This document shows positions 47,207-59,497 of a DNA stretch of 64,000 nt, piece after piece. Both the position numbers and the translations under genes were made by a program. Source of the DNA: Melampsora larici-populina 98AG31. Lineage: Eukaryota; Basidiomycota; Pucciniomycetes; Pucciniales; Melampsoraceae. The DNA lies in the NCBI RefSeq assembly GCF_000204055.1, contig NW_006768811.1, positions 745,086 to 809,085 of the forward strand, in the 5' to 3' direction. The notes beneath the pieces are model-generated. The model saw only the letters and a program-made list of their open reading frames with translations. It was not told the DNA's origin and made no database searches. How positions within the stretch are numbered: the first letter of the stretch is position 1; every line of letters begins with the position of its first letter.

Positions 47207-47339
47207 TAGTACCCTGTTATGTGCAGGAAAAGAGGGGCTTTCTGGTGATATGTAAATCTAGTGAATTGGAAAGGAGCAATGGCTGAATATAACAATCCCA
47301 AAACATTTTATTTACAAATCCAGAGATATTCCTGAATCC

Positions 47340-47583
47340 AAGGTTGCCACTACACTATACTATACTATACTGGGTATAGTATAGTTCAAACTATACTTTA
47401 CTCAAATATACTCAGCATAGTATCATTTCATCAACTATACCTGAAGAAGGGTTATAGATATTTTTAATTGACTTGTCGAACTATACCATACCTAGTATAG
47501 TTCAATTAAGTATAGTTGGACTCTATAGCATACCAAGTATAGTAAAGCATAGTATAGTATAGTATAGTATAGTGACAGCCTTG
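47340..47583. mobile_element. hAT-type MITE made of ACTATA repeats, 244 bp
   Basis: Inverted ends are AAGG(T/C)TG(C/T)CACTA(C/T)ACTATAC. An exact 8-bp duplication, CTGAATCC, flanks it (47332-47339 and 47584-47591). The inside consists of ACTATA/TATAGT stretches in both orientations and can fold on itself. The 8-bp duplication puts it with hAT. Confidence 0.85.
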
Positions 47584-48172
47584 CTGAATCCTACATACCA
47601 AGGCTGCGGCTCTACAGTGGGTTTTAGCCAATACCACAGGCCCTACCGTGATAAAAATATATGTACTGGACAGCTGTGACCTTGGTTGGTCTGTGGAAGG
47701 TGTCAAAAGTAACAAAAACCCAAAGCCCAAGGAACACAAATTTTGAGTACAAACAGGGCCTGGGGGTCTGTTTGCACTCTCCAGGGTCCTAAGTTGATGC
47801 AGCAAATTTGCATGGCTTACATGAAGTGGAAGGCTTTTAAACTTGTTGATCAGAGTTGAATTTTATAGCCCTTTTTGGATTTTCTTTAAAAATCTTGTAG
47901 TTCAGAATTGTGATCTCCAGCTAAGCTTTGACTTTGTCTTGATCTTGAAATTTTGTTTACACTTTGAAATAAGTGACAAGTTACACTAGGAACAATGCTT
48001 TGTTAGGATCTACCAATCATGCACATTCATGCCTCCTGAAACTTGACTTGTACACATTTTCCTCATTATGACCAATTGTCAATTTGTAATGGTGGATCAA
48101 TGCGAAGCTGGTCTCCATGAGCCAAAAGACAGGTAAGCTTCTTGATTCTCCTTTGCTACATCATAAAAACCC

Positions 48173-49184
48173 CTAAGTTGATTCAAGTGTATTTGTCACA
48201 TCAATTGAGCTTGAAACTGGTGATTTTTTGTCCTTGGCCTGTTGGATCAATTTATGAAGTGTTGCAATTGCCTTCTCACGTGCAGTAATTAATTTAGCCG
48301 AACCAATCAGATTGACAGGATTTCGTAAATGTTGATAAGGATCTGATTTGGTTTGAGATCCAGAAGGGCTAGAAGTTGGTAGGAAGTCTGGATCTGTTAA
48401 TATCTTGAGTTCGATTCTAAGTTTAGAAAGTTGAAGATCTAGTTCTGATAAACGCAATAAGTCATCATCTAAGGCATCGATCGATTGAAAGACTTTGCAA
48501 GCATCTGTTGCACAAGTTTCGATATGATCAAATCGTGCCGGGCCTAATAACACGCCTCCATACCTGATGAATCGATCAGACAAAACACACAAAGCTTGTT
48601 AGCCACTGTTTCAGCTGCTCTCTGGATGTCAAAGGAAAATTAGACAGACCAACGAGAGACAACTACTATAGCATCTATAATCTGAAGTGTTTCCATGACT
48701 TTCAAAACCTTTGCCCCTGAACGCGCTTCACCATCATCTTCATAGCCAGACTTAGAAGGAGAGATATCGGATCCGATTTAATCAGTTTGACCGGTCACTC
48801 GAGTGTAATCAAAAACCTGCAAACCTGAATTTCAAAATCTCCGGGTCCTCCTAAGCCATCACAAGACTTCTTGAGTGATAAAAACCTCCAAGCCGTGATA
48901 TTATGAGAAGCAGGATTCGAATGAAATCGATGCTTAACCAAATTTATAATGTCTGTCACATCTGATAAACTTTTGGCTTTGAAAACTAATGCTTTGAATA
49001 CACTTTTCCGATCTTTGATTTCTTTGGTCACATGAACTGCTATTGGATCAGGTTTAGATGAATTTACAAAACGATCGAGTGTATGTTTAGGTTGAAGAGT
49101 TGGATCTGATGGTGTGGAGGTTCGGGTACGTTTAGAAGGAGGTGAGTCTTCTTGTCCAGTGGGTCTTTTGTTGTTTTTCTCCAT
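48173..49184 (-). CDS. IMPACT / YIH1-domain (UPF0029) protein
   Basis: Predicted 283-aa protein in three exons: 49184-48825, 48750-48650 and 48563-48173. The IMPACT domain covers about residues 45-170, with DRKSVFKALVF, SHNITAWRF, DDGEARSG (DDGE box), VVVSRW and YGGVLLGPARFDHI, the last two joined exactly by the second intron (split Trp codon). Yeast Yih1 and mammalian IMPACT bind Gcn1 and restrain the Gcn2 kinase, thereby damping the amino-acid starvation response. This protein lacks the N-terminal RWD domain of Yih1, so it is closer to the short members such as yeast YDL177C and its role in Gcn2 control is uncertain. The N-terminus is basic and Ser/Thr-rich. Its 3' end is duplicated in inverted orientation at 44428. 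Confidence 0.85.
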
Positions 49185-49608
49185 AATTCGATTGGTTAAG
49201 AGTCATGATAAGCTGATGAGTTTGCTAATCCATCATCGTTTACGGTTACGCCAAGATCAACTGCAAAACAGTGCAAAACCCAATGTGAGTGAGGTTTGAC
49301 TTGGAAACTTTAGAAGTTTAAGCTGATTTAGCCTAATTTGAGAGGTTTTGTTATGTACCCTTATTGACTTACTGGGATTTTGATACAAAATACAGTTTTG
49401 AGGAAACACTGTGGGGCCCCGCGGGGTTTGTGAGCTTAATTTAGGGTTCAAAGGGCTGTATTGATAACAAAGGCGACGTGAAATAAAAAAGTGAGACCAT
49501 GTGGTGGCGGTGAAAGGGTGCAACAAGAAAGAAACAAATCTTAACGAACATCATCCATCATTTCATTCGATCAACACGCATCACAAGAACAACAACAACA
49601 AAGTAGAA

Positions 49609-50982
49609 ATGATAAGCTTACAAGATACAAATCCTATCCAACAAAGTCATCAAACTTTCACAATGAATGAATTACCGATCGATATTCTAACCATCATCTT
49701 AAAATGGTGTCATACTTTCGATCAAGCTGAAGTTTCAAAGTCTAACTTTAATCGAAATCAAGTGCATCATCCATCCCATTCGATTCATTTGAAAAATCGG
49801 ATTTATTCGCTTGGTTCTGTTAATTGGATATTTCATCAATTTTGTCAATCACATGTTGGAGAAGTAGGTGTCATTCTTCTTTGAGCACTGAGTTGAAGAA
49901 TCTACAAACTGATTTAAATTTGCTCTTTTTCTAGTACCTTGAAACATCTCGATCATCAAAACAACTTGAATTTATAAGAGATCAATGGTTACCTAAATAT
50001 TCTGATCAAGTTAAACAAATTGCAATTACAGGTCCAAAGACTTTAAATTCCCTTGAATCAACAACACTCATTCTGGACTTATTATATGAGATATGTGGTA
50101 GTTTACAGAACCGTAGGATTGAAGTAATCGAAATTGATCATCATTTCTTCGATGCGAGTCATTTTGGTATGTCTTTCCGTATCAACACCTTTGACATTCA
50201 TCAGCACGAAACATGGTAATCCTGATATATGACATGCAGAATCGAATAAAACATCTGATGTCAGATGGCACGAACTACTTTGTGAAATGGCACCTCAACT
50301 TACTCAATTGACAATCAACAATAAACCAACAGATGAATTTCTTCCAGACGATATAAACGAATTAGAAATCATTAAACATTTCCATACCATCAATAAATTA
50401 GAAGTTTTCAAAGCTCATAATATCTGTAAATCGATTTCATCAATTTCACCTTTAGCTCAATTACTTTCCACTCAAAATAATTTGAAATCATTAAGTATAT
50501 CAAAATCTACTTGTTTTAATCAATCTTGGTCAAAAGTAAATTGGTTAGGTTCATTGATCAATTTAAGTATCAAATCATGTGAAACCGTTGAAATGTGTTG
50601 GATTAAAGAATTTATTTTACAATTTTCAAAATCACTTCGATTTTTAGAATTAAAGATTAATCATGAAGAAAGATTAGAATTAACAGATATAGAAAAGATT
50701 AATTTACCTAACCTGATTAAACTTAGTTTGATTGGAAATATTGAATCTTTAATTTCTTTTACAACTTCTTCTAATCTTAAAACATTAATCTTAGGTGGTG
50801 GACGTAAGAAAATTGATTATGAAAGCTTAGGTGATTTGATTGAATCTAATTGGGATCAATTAAATCGACTTATTCTTTTTGATAATCCTGGTTCTATTTC
50901 ACAAAAACATTTCATTAAGGTTTGTGAAAGTAGAGGGATTAATGTTAAGTTTTCAGGCATTTCTGCTTCTTATCATTGCTAG
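49609..50982 (+). CDS. F-box protein, rust-type
   Basis: Predicted 409-aa protein. Exons: 49609-49863, 49935-50166 and 50240-50982, phases consistent. The start could also be the ATG at 49663. An F-box lies near the N-terminus (NELPIDILTIILKWCH), followed by an LRR-like body with evenly spaced Leu/Ile (LTQLTIN, LKSLSIS, LINLSIKSC, LRFLELKI, LIKLSLIG, LKTLILGG). Such proteins recruit substrates to the SCF ubiquitin ligase through Skp1. F-box/LRR families are often enlarged in fungi, so the substrate cannot be predicted. Codon use is very AT-rich. The gene is divergent from the IMPACT gene, 424 bp between starts. Confidence 0.75.
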
Positions 50983-52247
50983 TTACGTCATCTCCTTTTA
51001 ATTTCTTTGATTATTTTTTTCTTTGATTTGATCATTTGATGAAAGACCCCGTAGAACTGATGTTTTTGTTATCGTTGCTATTTTCCTTTTATCCGATATA
51101 TTCAACTTCTCAATACAGTTAAATAATAAGCTCATGAAGCACACAGAACAATCTGAACGTTGAAACTCGGACTATATATTGAATGAAAAGGGAACAGGAC
51201 AAGTGATATACATTTCTCTTTCCATCCTTCTAGATATCAACCTTTTTTAATTCTCTTTAATTATACCCTTTATTATTGATAGTTTTAATAAACACACGCA
51301 TAAATTATTTCAGTCTTTTCTTCTTCTGATATATACTCCAGGAATGTTATCTCATCATCCAATTCCTTTTCTGTTTCTTATCAACACGGACAGTATATAT
51401 TGCGTTTATAGTTTTGATATGTACATATCAACATAGTAAAATGAACTTGATTGTCATCGGGTTTTTACATATATGCAAAAAATTAGTCTCACCTACCCTG
51501 ATTTTGTCTTACCTCCTCCATTTTTTGAACGAGTAAGTCTGGAACGTCAAAATGTGAGCGTTTTGATATTGTACCATCCGCTGTTCGATCGATGCTAAAG
51601 AGTACACGGGGGCTTGAGTCTAAGAGCATCCACGGACTACAGTCAGGCTAAGGGCGCGTGCTCTTTTCAAAAGACGCGCCAACGCCCCTTTTCTCTTGTT
51701 GGGACCGCGCCTAGGCGCATTAGGTGCGCTTCTTAGCAAAGGAAACCCCGTGTTTTTACTTTTTGTAAAGGGTTGGATTTTGTATACGGATTTTGAGATA
51801 AGAAACAAACACAAGTTTGAAATTAATTGATTGAAAGCAGCATAGTCAATCTATATTATTGGGGCTCAAAGCTTCAGGTGTTCTCATACAAGTTTTCTGT
51901 GTGCTTCTTCATTCAGGGTCTGATGATTGCAAGGTTATAAGACAGTGTCACACTCCGTGATATTCTGCTTGTGTTGGCAAGCTGAATGATCACACTCTTC
52001 GGCCACGAGGCGGGATCTTCAGGATCTCAATGACAGATTCCCTTCAATAATTGCTTGATTCTGCTTTACCCGGCTGTGTAATTGGGTTTTATGCTAGATT
52101 TTTTTGCATGTTTAAGCAAATCATAGTGAGATCCTGGGTAAGGATAATCACAACCAAGTGATTTACTTAACCAGGAATCAGCCAAACCTACTACGGTACT
52201 TTTGGGCGCGCCCACTTGATTTGTGAGCTTCTGTCTCAGAGCAGCTC
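50983..52247. other. Intergenic, no supported gene
   Basis: A GC-richer patch at about 51620-51740 with AGAGCATCCACGG at its edge and repeated GCGCC motifs looks like a fragment of a small DNA element, but no inverted ends or target duplication were found. Confidence 0.4.
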
Positions 52248-52256
52248 AGAGCATGT
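52248..52256. repeat. 9-bp target duplication, left
   Basis: AGAGCATGT, identical to 53532-53540 on the other side of the foldback element. Confidence 0.85.
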
Positions 52257-53531
52257 CTAACTTAACTAAGTCCCTCGATGCTGAGACAGCTGTCAATCAA
52301 CGAGTTGAATCAGCATGTCTCCGCATGAGGGACTTACATCTAAAGTCGACTTTTTGGCCTGAGGGGTAAGGATTCCTTTGCAGAGGAATTCTTGTTTTTG
52401 CCATTTCCTTGAGCTCACCGAGGATCTTTTTACCGCGCCTCGTGAGCATATGCGCTGAACCTCGCTGCGTAATGTACAACTGGAATCGTCGAGATTCCTC
52501 GGTTGCTCGCCGAGCTACATATCTTTTAATTCCGTCATTTTGGTATGTAGCTCACTTGTAGCTCACTTGTAGCTCGGTGTTTCATCGAAATAAGTCCTCG
52601 ACTTAGCAGAGCTACATGTGAGCTACAGGTGAAAATCACAAAATAGCAACTTATGTAGCTCAGCAAGCAACCGAGGAATCTCTACGATTCAACTTGTACA
52701 TTTTGAAAAGGAGGTCGGCGCATAACCCCATGAAGCGCGGTAAAAAGATCCCCGGTGAGCTCACGGAAAAGGAGGAATCAAGATTTCCTCTGCAAGGAAA
52801 TCCTTACCCCTCAGGCCAAAAACATGACATTAGATGTAAGTCCTAACTTAACAAAGTCCCTCGATGCTGCGACAGCTGTCATTCAAGCAAGTTGAATCCG
52901 CATGTCGCAGCATGAGGGACTTACACCTAATGTCTGCTTTTCGGCCTGAGGGCTAAGAATATTGTTGCGGGTGGAATCTTATTTATCCCTTCAATGTGTG
53001 CACACCGAGGAACATCGACCCTCCTTGGAATCAGACATGCGGGAGGTCTGGCTACACATCGTACAAGTCGAACCATCACCCTCCACCATTTACTTCTCGA
53101 AATATTCAACAAGGAATTGGTGTTGTCTTTATATGTAGCTACATTAAGTCAGGGGACTTATTCCCATTGCAGAGCTAGCAAGCTTATTTTGGCGGATGAC
53201 AGCATTAGGTATCCCACTCCCTCGGCTCAGCAACTCTTCCCACTTCCTCCACGTGCGGGATAGGGTTATGGCTTTACAAAAATCATTACTAAAGACATTT
53301 TCAACTCATTTCCCAAATATCTCGAGAAGGAATGGGCGGATGTCAATGATTCGACTTGTACAATGTGTAGCCAGACCTCCCGCATGTCCTATTCCAAGGA
53401 GGGTCGATGTTCCTCGGTGTGCTCACAGAAAAGGGATAAATAAGATTTTTAAAAACCTTATGTCTCTTACCTTCCTTCGAAACCATCATTGATTAACAGG
53501 TGTCGAGCCTCGAGGGACTTAGTTAAGTTAG
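52257..53531. mobile_element. MULE-like foldback element with 9-bp duplication
   Basis: Ends are perfect 22-bp inverted repeats, CTAACTTAACTAAGTCCCTC plus GA, and match less well for 20 bp more. A 9-bp duplication flanks it, the usual size for Mutator-like elements. It consists of two foldback halves. The first half, up to about 52848, pairs 52330-52560 with 52590-52850. The second starts with another copy of the terminal motif at about 52852 and pairs roughly 52994-53080 with 53350-53430. No transposase is present. Near its right end it carries a 43-bp copy of the upstream region of the next gene (53448-53490). Confidence 0.85.
53448..53490 (+). repeat. 43-bp host promoter copy inside the foldback element
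   Basis: Identical to 53743-53785, which lies just upstream of the secreted-protein gene. It sits beside the right inverted end of the element. Confidence 0.8.
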
Positions 53532-53540
53532 AGAGCATGT
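53532..53540. repeat. 9-bp target duplication, right
   Basis: AGAGCATGT, matching 52248-52256. Confidence 0.85.
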
Positions 53541-53742
53541 CTCTTTTTGACTGAATATGTTGTATATGAGGTTGTACGTCACGACTCACCAGATTTCTGG
53601 CGTTGTTATCCGAGCAGTTCGAACTTTTGAATTTAAGTAGTCAGACTGTCAGTGTGTGACTTTTCAAGTTGACCTTGGCTGGATGGATTCCGTGCTTGGA
53701 CACCGGTGGCTATGCATTGCTATTTATGTATCTTGAAAACAC

Positions 53743-53785
53743 TTTAAAAACCTTATGTCTCTTACCTTCCTTCGAAACCATCATT
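53743..53785 (+). repeat. 43-bp repeat, native copy upstream of the secreted-protein gene
   Basis: Lies 120-162 bp before the start codon at 53905, within the likely promoter. The same 43 bases occur at 53448-53490 inside the foldback element. Confidence 0.75.
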
Positions 53786-53904
53786 TTTCCCCTTCTTTCC
53801 CTTTAAAAATTGAACCTCACATCTTTTAAATCCTTTTTACTTTGAAGTTTGCTATTTAACCTCGAATAATTTCCTAATTTGCTCGGGCGTACTTTCTTGT
53901 CATT

Positions 53905-54765
53905 ATGAGATGCTCAATTTTTCTTGGATTCCTGTTACAAGTGTTATTTGTGATGGCTTATCCCGAACCCAATAGTCGCTTGGAAGGACGTGACTCGAGT
54001 GGTCTGGAATCGATCCAACCAAAGAAACTTTTCAAGCGCATGACATCGCCGAGCAACCCGGTAGTCTGTCCCGGTCAATTGCAGTCGAAGCCATTGGAAT
54101 TCGATCTAAAACAATATGGAAAGTTAGTCGGTATTCCCTTGTGGTCTTGAAAGAGAATCTCCTCACTTCACCAATCGTATTAATTGACCAAGCTTCATCC
54201 TGGTAACTTGATTAGAATGATCACCGCTTTGATCTCACGCCCAGCCTCGTGTGTTTTCTTCGCAAACCTGGGTGTGAGTATGATGTCTGATGAGCCAACT
54301 GAGAAGCTAGAACGTATCGAGTTGACTGGCTGATTGACTCATTTTACACAGATGTACGTCGAAACAACGACGAGAGAACCGGCCATGTTTCAGGAGTGAG
54401 TGCCCAACACCTCGAGCTCATTTTGGTGATCCGAGGTCAATATGAACACATTATGATTCTGTTAGCTCTTCAGCCTCAAGCGTCAGGAATTACTATGGCG
54501 CTTACATCAGCCAGACTTGTAGAGTTACCAAGCCTGTTACGCCGGTAAGTCTTATGTACTTCTCTCTGCTGCATATCAAACTTAAACTCAAACTTTTGCT
54601 GATAACAATACCGGTTCATAGAGCAGCAAAGTTCCACCACCGAGCCCGGATGATGACCTGGTCATTGTGCTAGTCTATTATGGCGATTATGCCGATTCCA
54701 AGCAAGTTGAGACGTGCGACAAAGAGACGGAGGATGCCATGCGTGCTTTTGGCGACCAATTGTAA
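53905..54765 (+). CDS. Secreted protein with Kex2 site, effector candidate
   Basis: Predicted 180-aa secreted protein. Exons: 53905-54122, 54216-54273, 54352-54395, 54466-54544 and 54622-54765; all introns are GT-AG and phases agree. Residues 1-18 are a clear signal peptide (core IFLGFLLQVLFVM, cut near AYP). KLFKR at about residue 47 is a Kex2-type cleavage site, so residues 19-47 may be a propeptide. The mature part has four cysteines, one per region (VVCPG, ASCVF, QTCRV, ETCDK), and the polar block NYYGAYISQTC. No family recognised. Effector role is an inference from secretion, size and location next to repeats. The first ATG after a closed frame was taken as start. Confidence 0.75.
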
Positions 54766-56046
54766 CGGGCTCGGATTATACCCACCTTTATTGAATTCAC
54801 GATTTCTCATTCCTAGTTACCATGCTATTCTTACATTCCGCTTTGAGCTCATGCGATGACTTCCATTTTGCTCCGTTGTTCCATCCTATTTGAGCCATGT
54901 ATCAACTAATCCCAATGTGGTGAATGATACTCACAATATAACTTGTTTGCTAAACCTATGTCTCAGAAGAATGACCGTATATCACGAGTCTTGTTTGCAT
55001 GTCCTAATTGTTTTTGTTCACTCAAACGTTTATCTCTTTTTATTTATGTCACCTTACAATAGGTGCTTACCAAACTTAAGTAAGGCCCAAAATTGTGCCT
55101 GGGTTTGCAATGGGTCTGGCTCCAAATATGTACACACTCATGGCCCATAGCTACTAGTCACTGGCAGGCAAGAGACTACTATAAATTAAACATATTCTGA
55201 TCTCAATATATAACTGTGGAGGTTGTTTGCCTGTCATGCCACCACAATCCCAATTTCATCATATGACATCATAAATTTGTACACACCTCACAGCCAGTAT
55301 ATTTGGCTTGGAGGCAAAAATTCAAGTAGTCCTAGGATTTTGACGCCAAGGAAAGCCCCATTCAAGGATCCAATCTGAGGCAACCACAAGGGCCAAAATT
55401 TGCCTTGAAGGTGGCCATTGGGTGCCCTTCTCCTTGGGGACACCATCCAAGGACACCTTGGAAGTTGGTCTCCAAGGCAACTGATCCAGTATTCACAGAT
55501 CAAGAATCTACAGATGCTACACAAGTGTCATTACCAGATGAGTCTGGGTTGCCTTTAACTATTCTTTTCTATGCTGTTTCGTTGATGCTACTATGCAATG
55601 CATGTGCACTGTACAAAATGAAGCTCTGATCTGAGAATATCACATCTAGCCCTATCAATGTTGAATGCTACACTGAGATGATCAGAGCAAATATAGCATG
55701 ATATTTGATGCAGGTATTCCAAATATGTTACAAGGGGGTGTCAGGAGCTTTGAATCTGAACAATGAAAATCCTCCTGTGCATGTTGTGCATACAAGGAAA
55801 CAAGAAACTATCACAAGTGTGTAATCTCCTGTATTGTCCCAATCACTCAAATCCTGTAACATCTCATAAGATAATTTATCTGAATCGTTGGATCAGATTC
55901 TGTAAATGTGGGGAAGATTGACCAAGTAGAGAATAATAGGAGGAGTTGAGACATGCAAATTTTCCCTTATAGAACTTCTGCAGTTTTTTCTTTGCTCCAC
56001 ATCTTTTCTTTACCACAAAAAAACAAATTTTTATCATACTCTCAAG
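54766..56046. other. Intergenic, no supported gene
   Basis: The frame at 55405-55629 (74 codons) ends in a hydrophobic stretch but has no further support. Promoter of the 643-aa gene at the right end. Confidence 0.4.
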
Positions 56047-58094
56047 ATGATGTTTGGCAGGTTAACCTCTTGGTTTGTGGTACTTGGACTGAGTACCCTG
56101 ATAGAAAATGGTTTAAGATGCACCCCACTTCAACTTGCAGAGGAAGATGCAACACATCTGTCAATAACCATCTCAAAGCTCAATGAAGATAAAGGTATAT
56201 CATATATCTAATTTCTGTCTCAGTTTTGAAGTTCAACATTTTAATGGTGAATTGTGGACTGAACTTTGTATGCTGATTCACACTGATTCAAAATATGCTT
56301 GGTACTGTAGAATTTACCTCAAGTATCTGGGCAGATGATGAACTCAAGGCCTCTTGGGCCAGCTTGAAGACCTTGGAGGCGGCAGCAACCCATTGCCTTC
56401 AGACGCCTTCTTTTCAAGACTATTCAGAGAGAGCAAAAGCAGAAATTTTCAGGAATTCAGACAAGCAAAGGCTGGATTTGCTGGAACTCTATAACCATAA
56501 ACATAAAATTTCAAAGAGTGATAAAAACAAAGAGTTTTTGGTTACCCCATGGAGGAAGATGCTGAGAATCTTCATGGGGGTTTATTTTGTAGTTGTGAAG
56601 AAAGAAAACTTTGAAGAAATATCAACTCTTGAGAGCTTAGTAATGAAGAATACACCCATCAAGCCCCTACCTTCAAGATCGCACCAGCCAGGGAATCTGT
56701 ATAAGGAGTTCATATCACACATCATGGCAAGATTGGGGGAAAGAATCGTGTTAACCATCCTTATAAGATCCTTGTCTTCAGCACCTGTTCATAATATACC
56801 AGAAACATATCAGTCAATTTCCAGGCTTCTTACACCAGAAGCACAGTATGGCACAGCTTTCACCAAATATATGAGGTTTATTGATATGGCAGAGAGATTG
56901 GTTTTAGCAGGAATCAAAAATGTTGATTTAATAAAAAGCTTTGCTTCTATGGGTACAAAAGAAGTTGAACGTTTTGTAAAACCACTCAAATGGGTGAGAG
57001 GTTTTGATGATTTGCATGAGATCTTATTTCACCGAGGTGTGCTGGGTGATGGATCCCCAACATCATATTTCACAACTGCTTTCCAAGGTGAAGAAATTCA
57101 TACAGTTCAACTGATCAAGAGTGGGTTTCAAAGGATGCAGTACTTGGCCCCAGGGAAGATGATGCAAATTTTGAACAATCTCCAAGGAATACAGTCAGGG
57201 CAGGTTGAATTTGAATCCATTCTGGGAGGTTTCAAAATGTTAAAATCATGGGATACTTTTTCAGAAGGTGTTGATGACACAATTGGGGAAAAGAAGATTG
57301 CTTTGAGTAAAATTGCACATATGATTGCTTTTGCAATTCAAAGTCTGGAAGATGAAAATGAGCATGTGGTTTTTTTGCACATGGTTGAGTGTTTCCTTGG
57401 AGAGCTGAAACCATTGAAAGATATCAACAGTGATCTCATTTTTGAACACACAATAAATACCCTTATGTTCTTCTTTCTGATCAAAGAGGTCAGCACAATT
57501 GTTGGATCCTTGATCACCCTGGAAGATATCAACTCAGTTTCTGGGAATCAGCTGTTTGTGCTTCAATCTATCCAATTCTTCCAGGCTATCCTCAAATCTA
57601 CCTTGACACAAACAAATCAAAGAAGAAGAGCAAAATATCTTCAGCTCAATCAGAGTATGCACTCAGAAATTGGCAAGATCTATAGAGTTTACCTCAGCCT
57701 GACACACCACTTCAACAACTTGAGTGCAATGGCTCACGGACAACTTCTGACTGAATATTGCATCCAAAATCTAAAGGATGATATAAAAGATATACAAAAA
57801 TTTGATACCAAGAAGTTGGCCTATGCCAGTCTTTTCAGAAATTATGACAGAGAGGCGCAAAAGGAAAAAACAATCTTGTATCAATCACAAAAAGCAAGAT
57901 ACAGCTGCTTTCTGAGTTCCATCCAAGCATTCCCCACCAAGGAGACTAGAGCCAAAAATCTTCCCATTGCTTCCATCTCAGAAGCAGGAAGTCAAGCAGA
58001 TGGAGGACATATTCAGAAGAAGTTCAAACTGTTTGGTTCATTCATCCCTATACCTGATACTTTTTCAGGCATCCAAAGTGAACAAAAAAAGTGA
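56047..58094 (+). CDS. Large secreted protein of unknown function
   Basis: Two exons, 56047-56194 and 56311-58094, give 643 aa. The large frame alone has an ATG at 56295 but that falls inside the intron; splicing at GTATAT...CTGTAG joins a first exon whose 24 N-terminal residues form a signal peptide (core LTSWFVVLGLSTLI, cut near the Arg-Cys at residue 24-25) to EFTSSIWADDELKASW. I do not recognise a domain. The rest is mostly alpha-helical, with amphipathic Leu/Ile-rich segments and no further membrane segment of full length except FFFLI around residue 430. The C-terminus is basic. Probably a rust- or Melampsora-specific secreted protein; role unknown. Confidence 0.7.
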
Positions 58095-59090
58095 ACCAAT
58101 CTTTCCATTTTTTTCTTTGAATTTTATGCCAGTGTGAACAATGCTCAAACCTTTGATATTATCATCATGAAAACTCCATCTATGTATAATCTTGTTTTGT
58201 GTGGTAGGTTCAAATTCTTGACAGTATGTCTACAAATAACCCTGCACACTGCATGTGTTATCTCTTGTATGCCAAATGAGCAAATTCTATAATTAATTTG
58301 ATTTTGAATTAGTGGAACAAGTAGAAGGATAATGTGAGCTTTCAAAACTTCAATCAAAGACACAACCCTAATATTCATTGTGTAGGACTATAGACCAAAA
58401 AAACACCCTTAAAATAAATGATAAGGTTTCAAGGGATTAATTTGTCAGAGCAGACATGGAGATAGTTTAGATCTGGAACTTTGAACTTATTAATCCCACA
58501 AAACCACATGTAACTCACCTTCATCCAATGATTATTCATAGGGTTTTGGATGAAAAGAGAAAATAATGGAAGCTTTTCTCTGCAGTTAATGTGGACTATG
58601 AGCAACCTAGTTATACTCAATAAAAACAACCACACACAAATGAAACACATACTATAATCCTTTCAGTCCAAATGAGACAAAGGAAACATCACACAAAGTA
58701 ATTTGAGTATGTCATGTATGTTGAATTATGAAGTATGCCACATGCTACAATACTTTATGCAAACATAAGTTTGCAAAGGTGAATTGTATCTCTCTTTATC
58801 AATGGTTCTATGTTGTTAGCTACCTTGCTACATCATACTAATGTCTCACTAAGGTATTTCTCCTTGACATCCAAAAGTAATTCACAGCCAACACTTTTAC
58901 ATCACATGGTGGTATGCACTCAAACAAAGGGTTTTCAAATGTGATAAAAAATAGCAATACCTCACTGTGATATAATAGGGATGCAACTCAATGTTGCATG
59001 TCTTTGGCACCGTCAACATATTATCCTCGGATTGTTGCATTTGGTTTAACAGTGACCAGCTGTATCTGATGATTCATCAATCAAATGTGG
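58095..59090. other. Intergenic, no supported gene
   Basis: AT-rich; contains the 3' UTR of the 643-aa gene and possibly the lost 5' part of the LRR gene that follows. Nothing else seen. Confidence 0.4.
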
Positions 59091-59497
59091 TTATGATGAA
59101 GAACCCCAAGACACAGGTATAACAGAGGCTTTTCTCCTAGGCCTGATTACACTATTATCAAGTCTTAGACAACTTAGATGCTTGACATTGGAAGATGAAT
59201 GCAGCCTACGAGACGTGAACTGTTTCCCATCACAAGTCATTGCTAGTCTACCTCTGCTTGAGTCATTTAAATGTGATGTACTTACATTATTCAAAGCCAA
59301 AGAAAAACCAGGTGATAATTCTTTTGGATTCAATCTATCCCAACTCAAATACTTATCACAATTAAATTTACATAGATTTGAAGATATAAATAGAGATTGG
59401 TGCCTTTACAATTGGCCCAGAACAAATACTCAGCTTGTGATTTGAGAATGCACCAATCTATCACTGACCTCAGCATATTAGATAGTCCATCACATTA

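Noticed and set aside
47340..47583. ACTATA microsatellite
   Set aside because: Inverted ends and an exact 8-bp flanking duplication show a transposable element.
56295..56310. ATG at 56295 as start of the large protein
   Set aside because: It lies within a likely intron; the spliced model adds a proper signal peptide and keeps phase.
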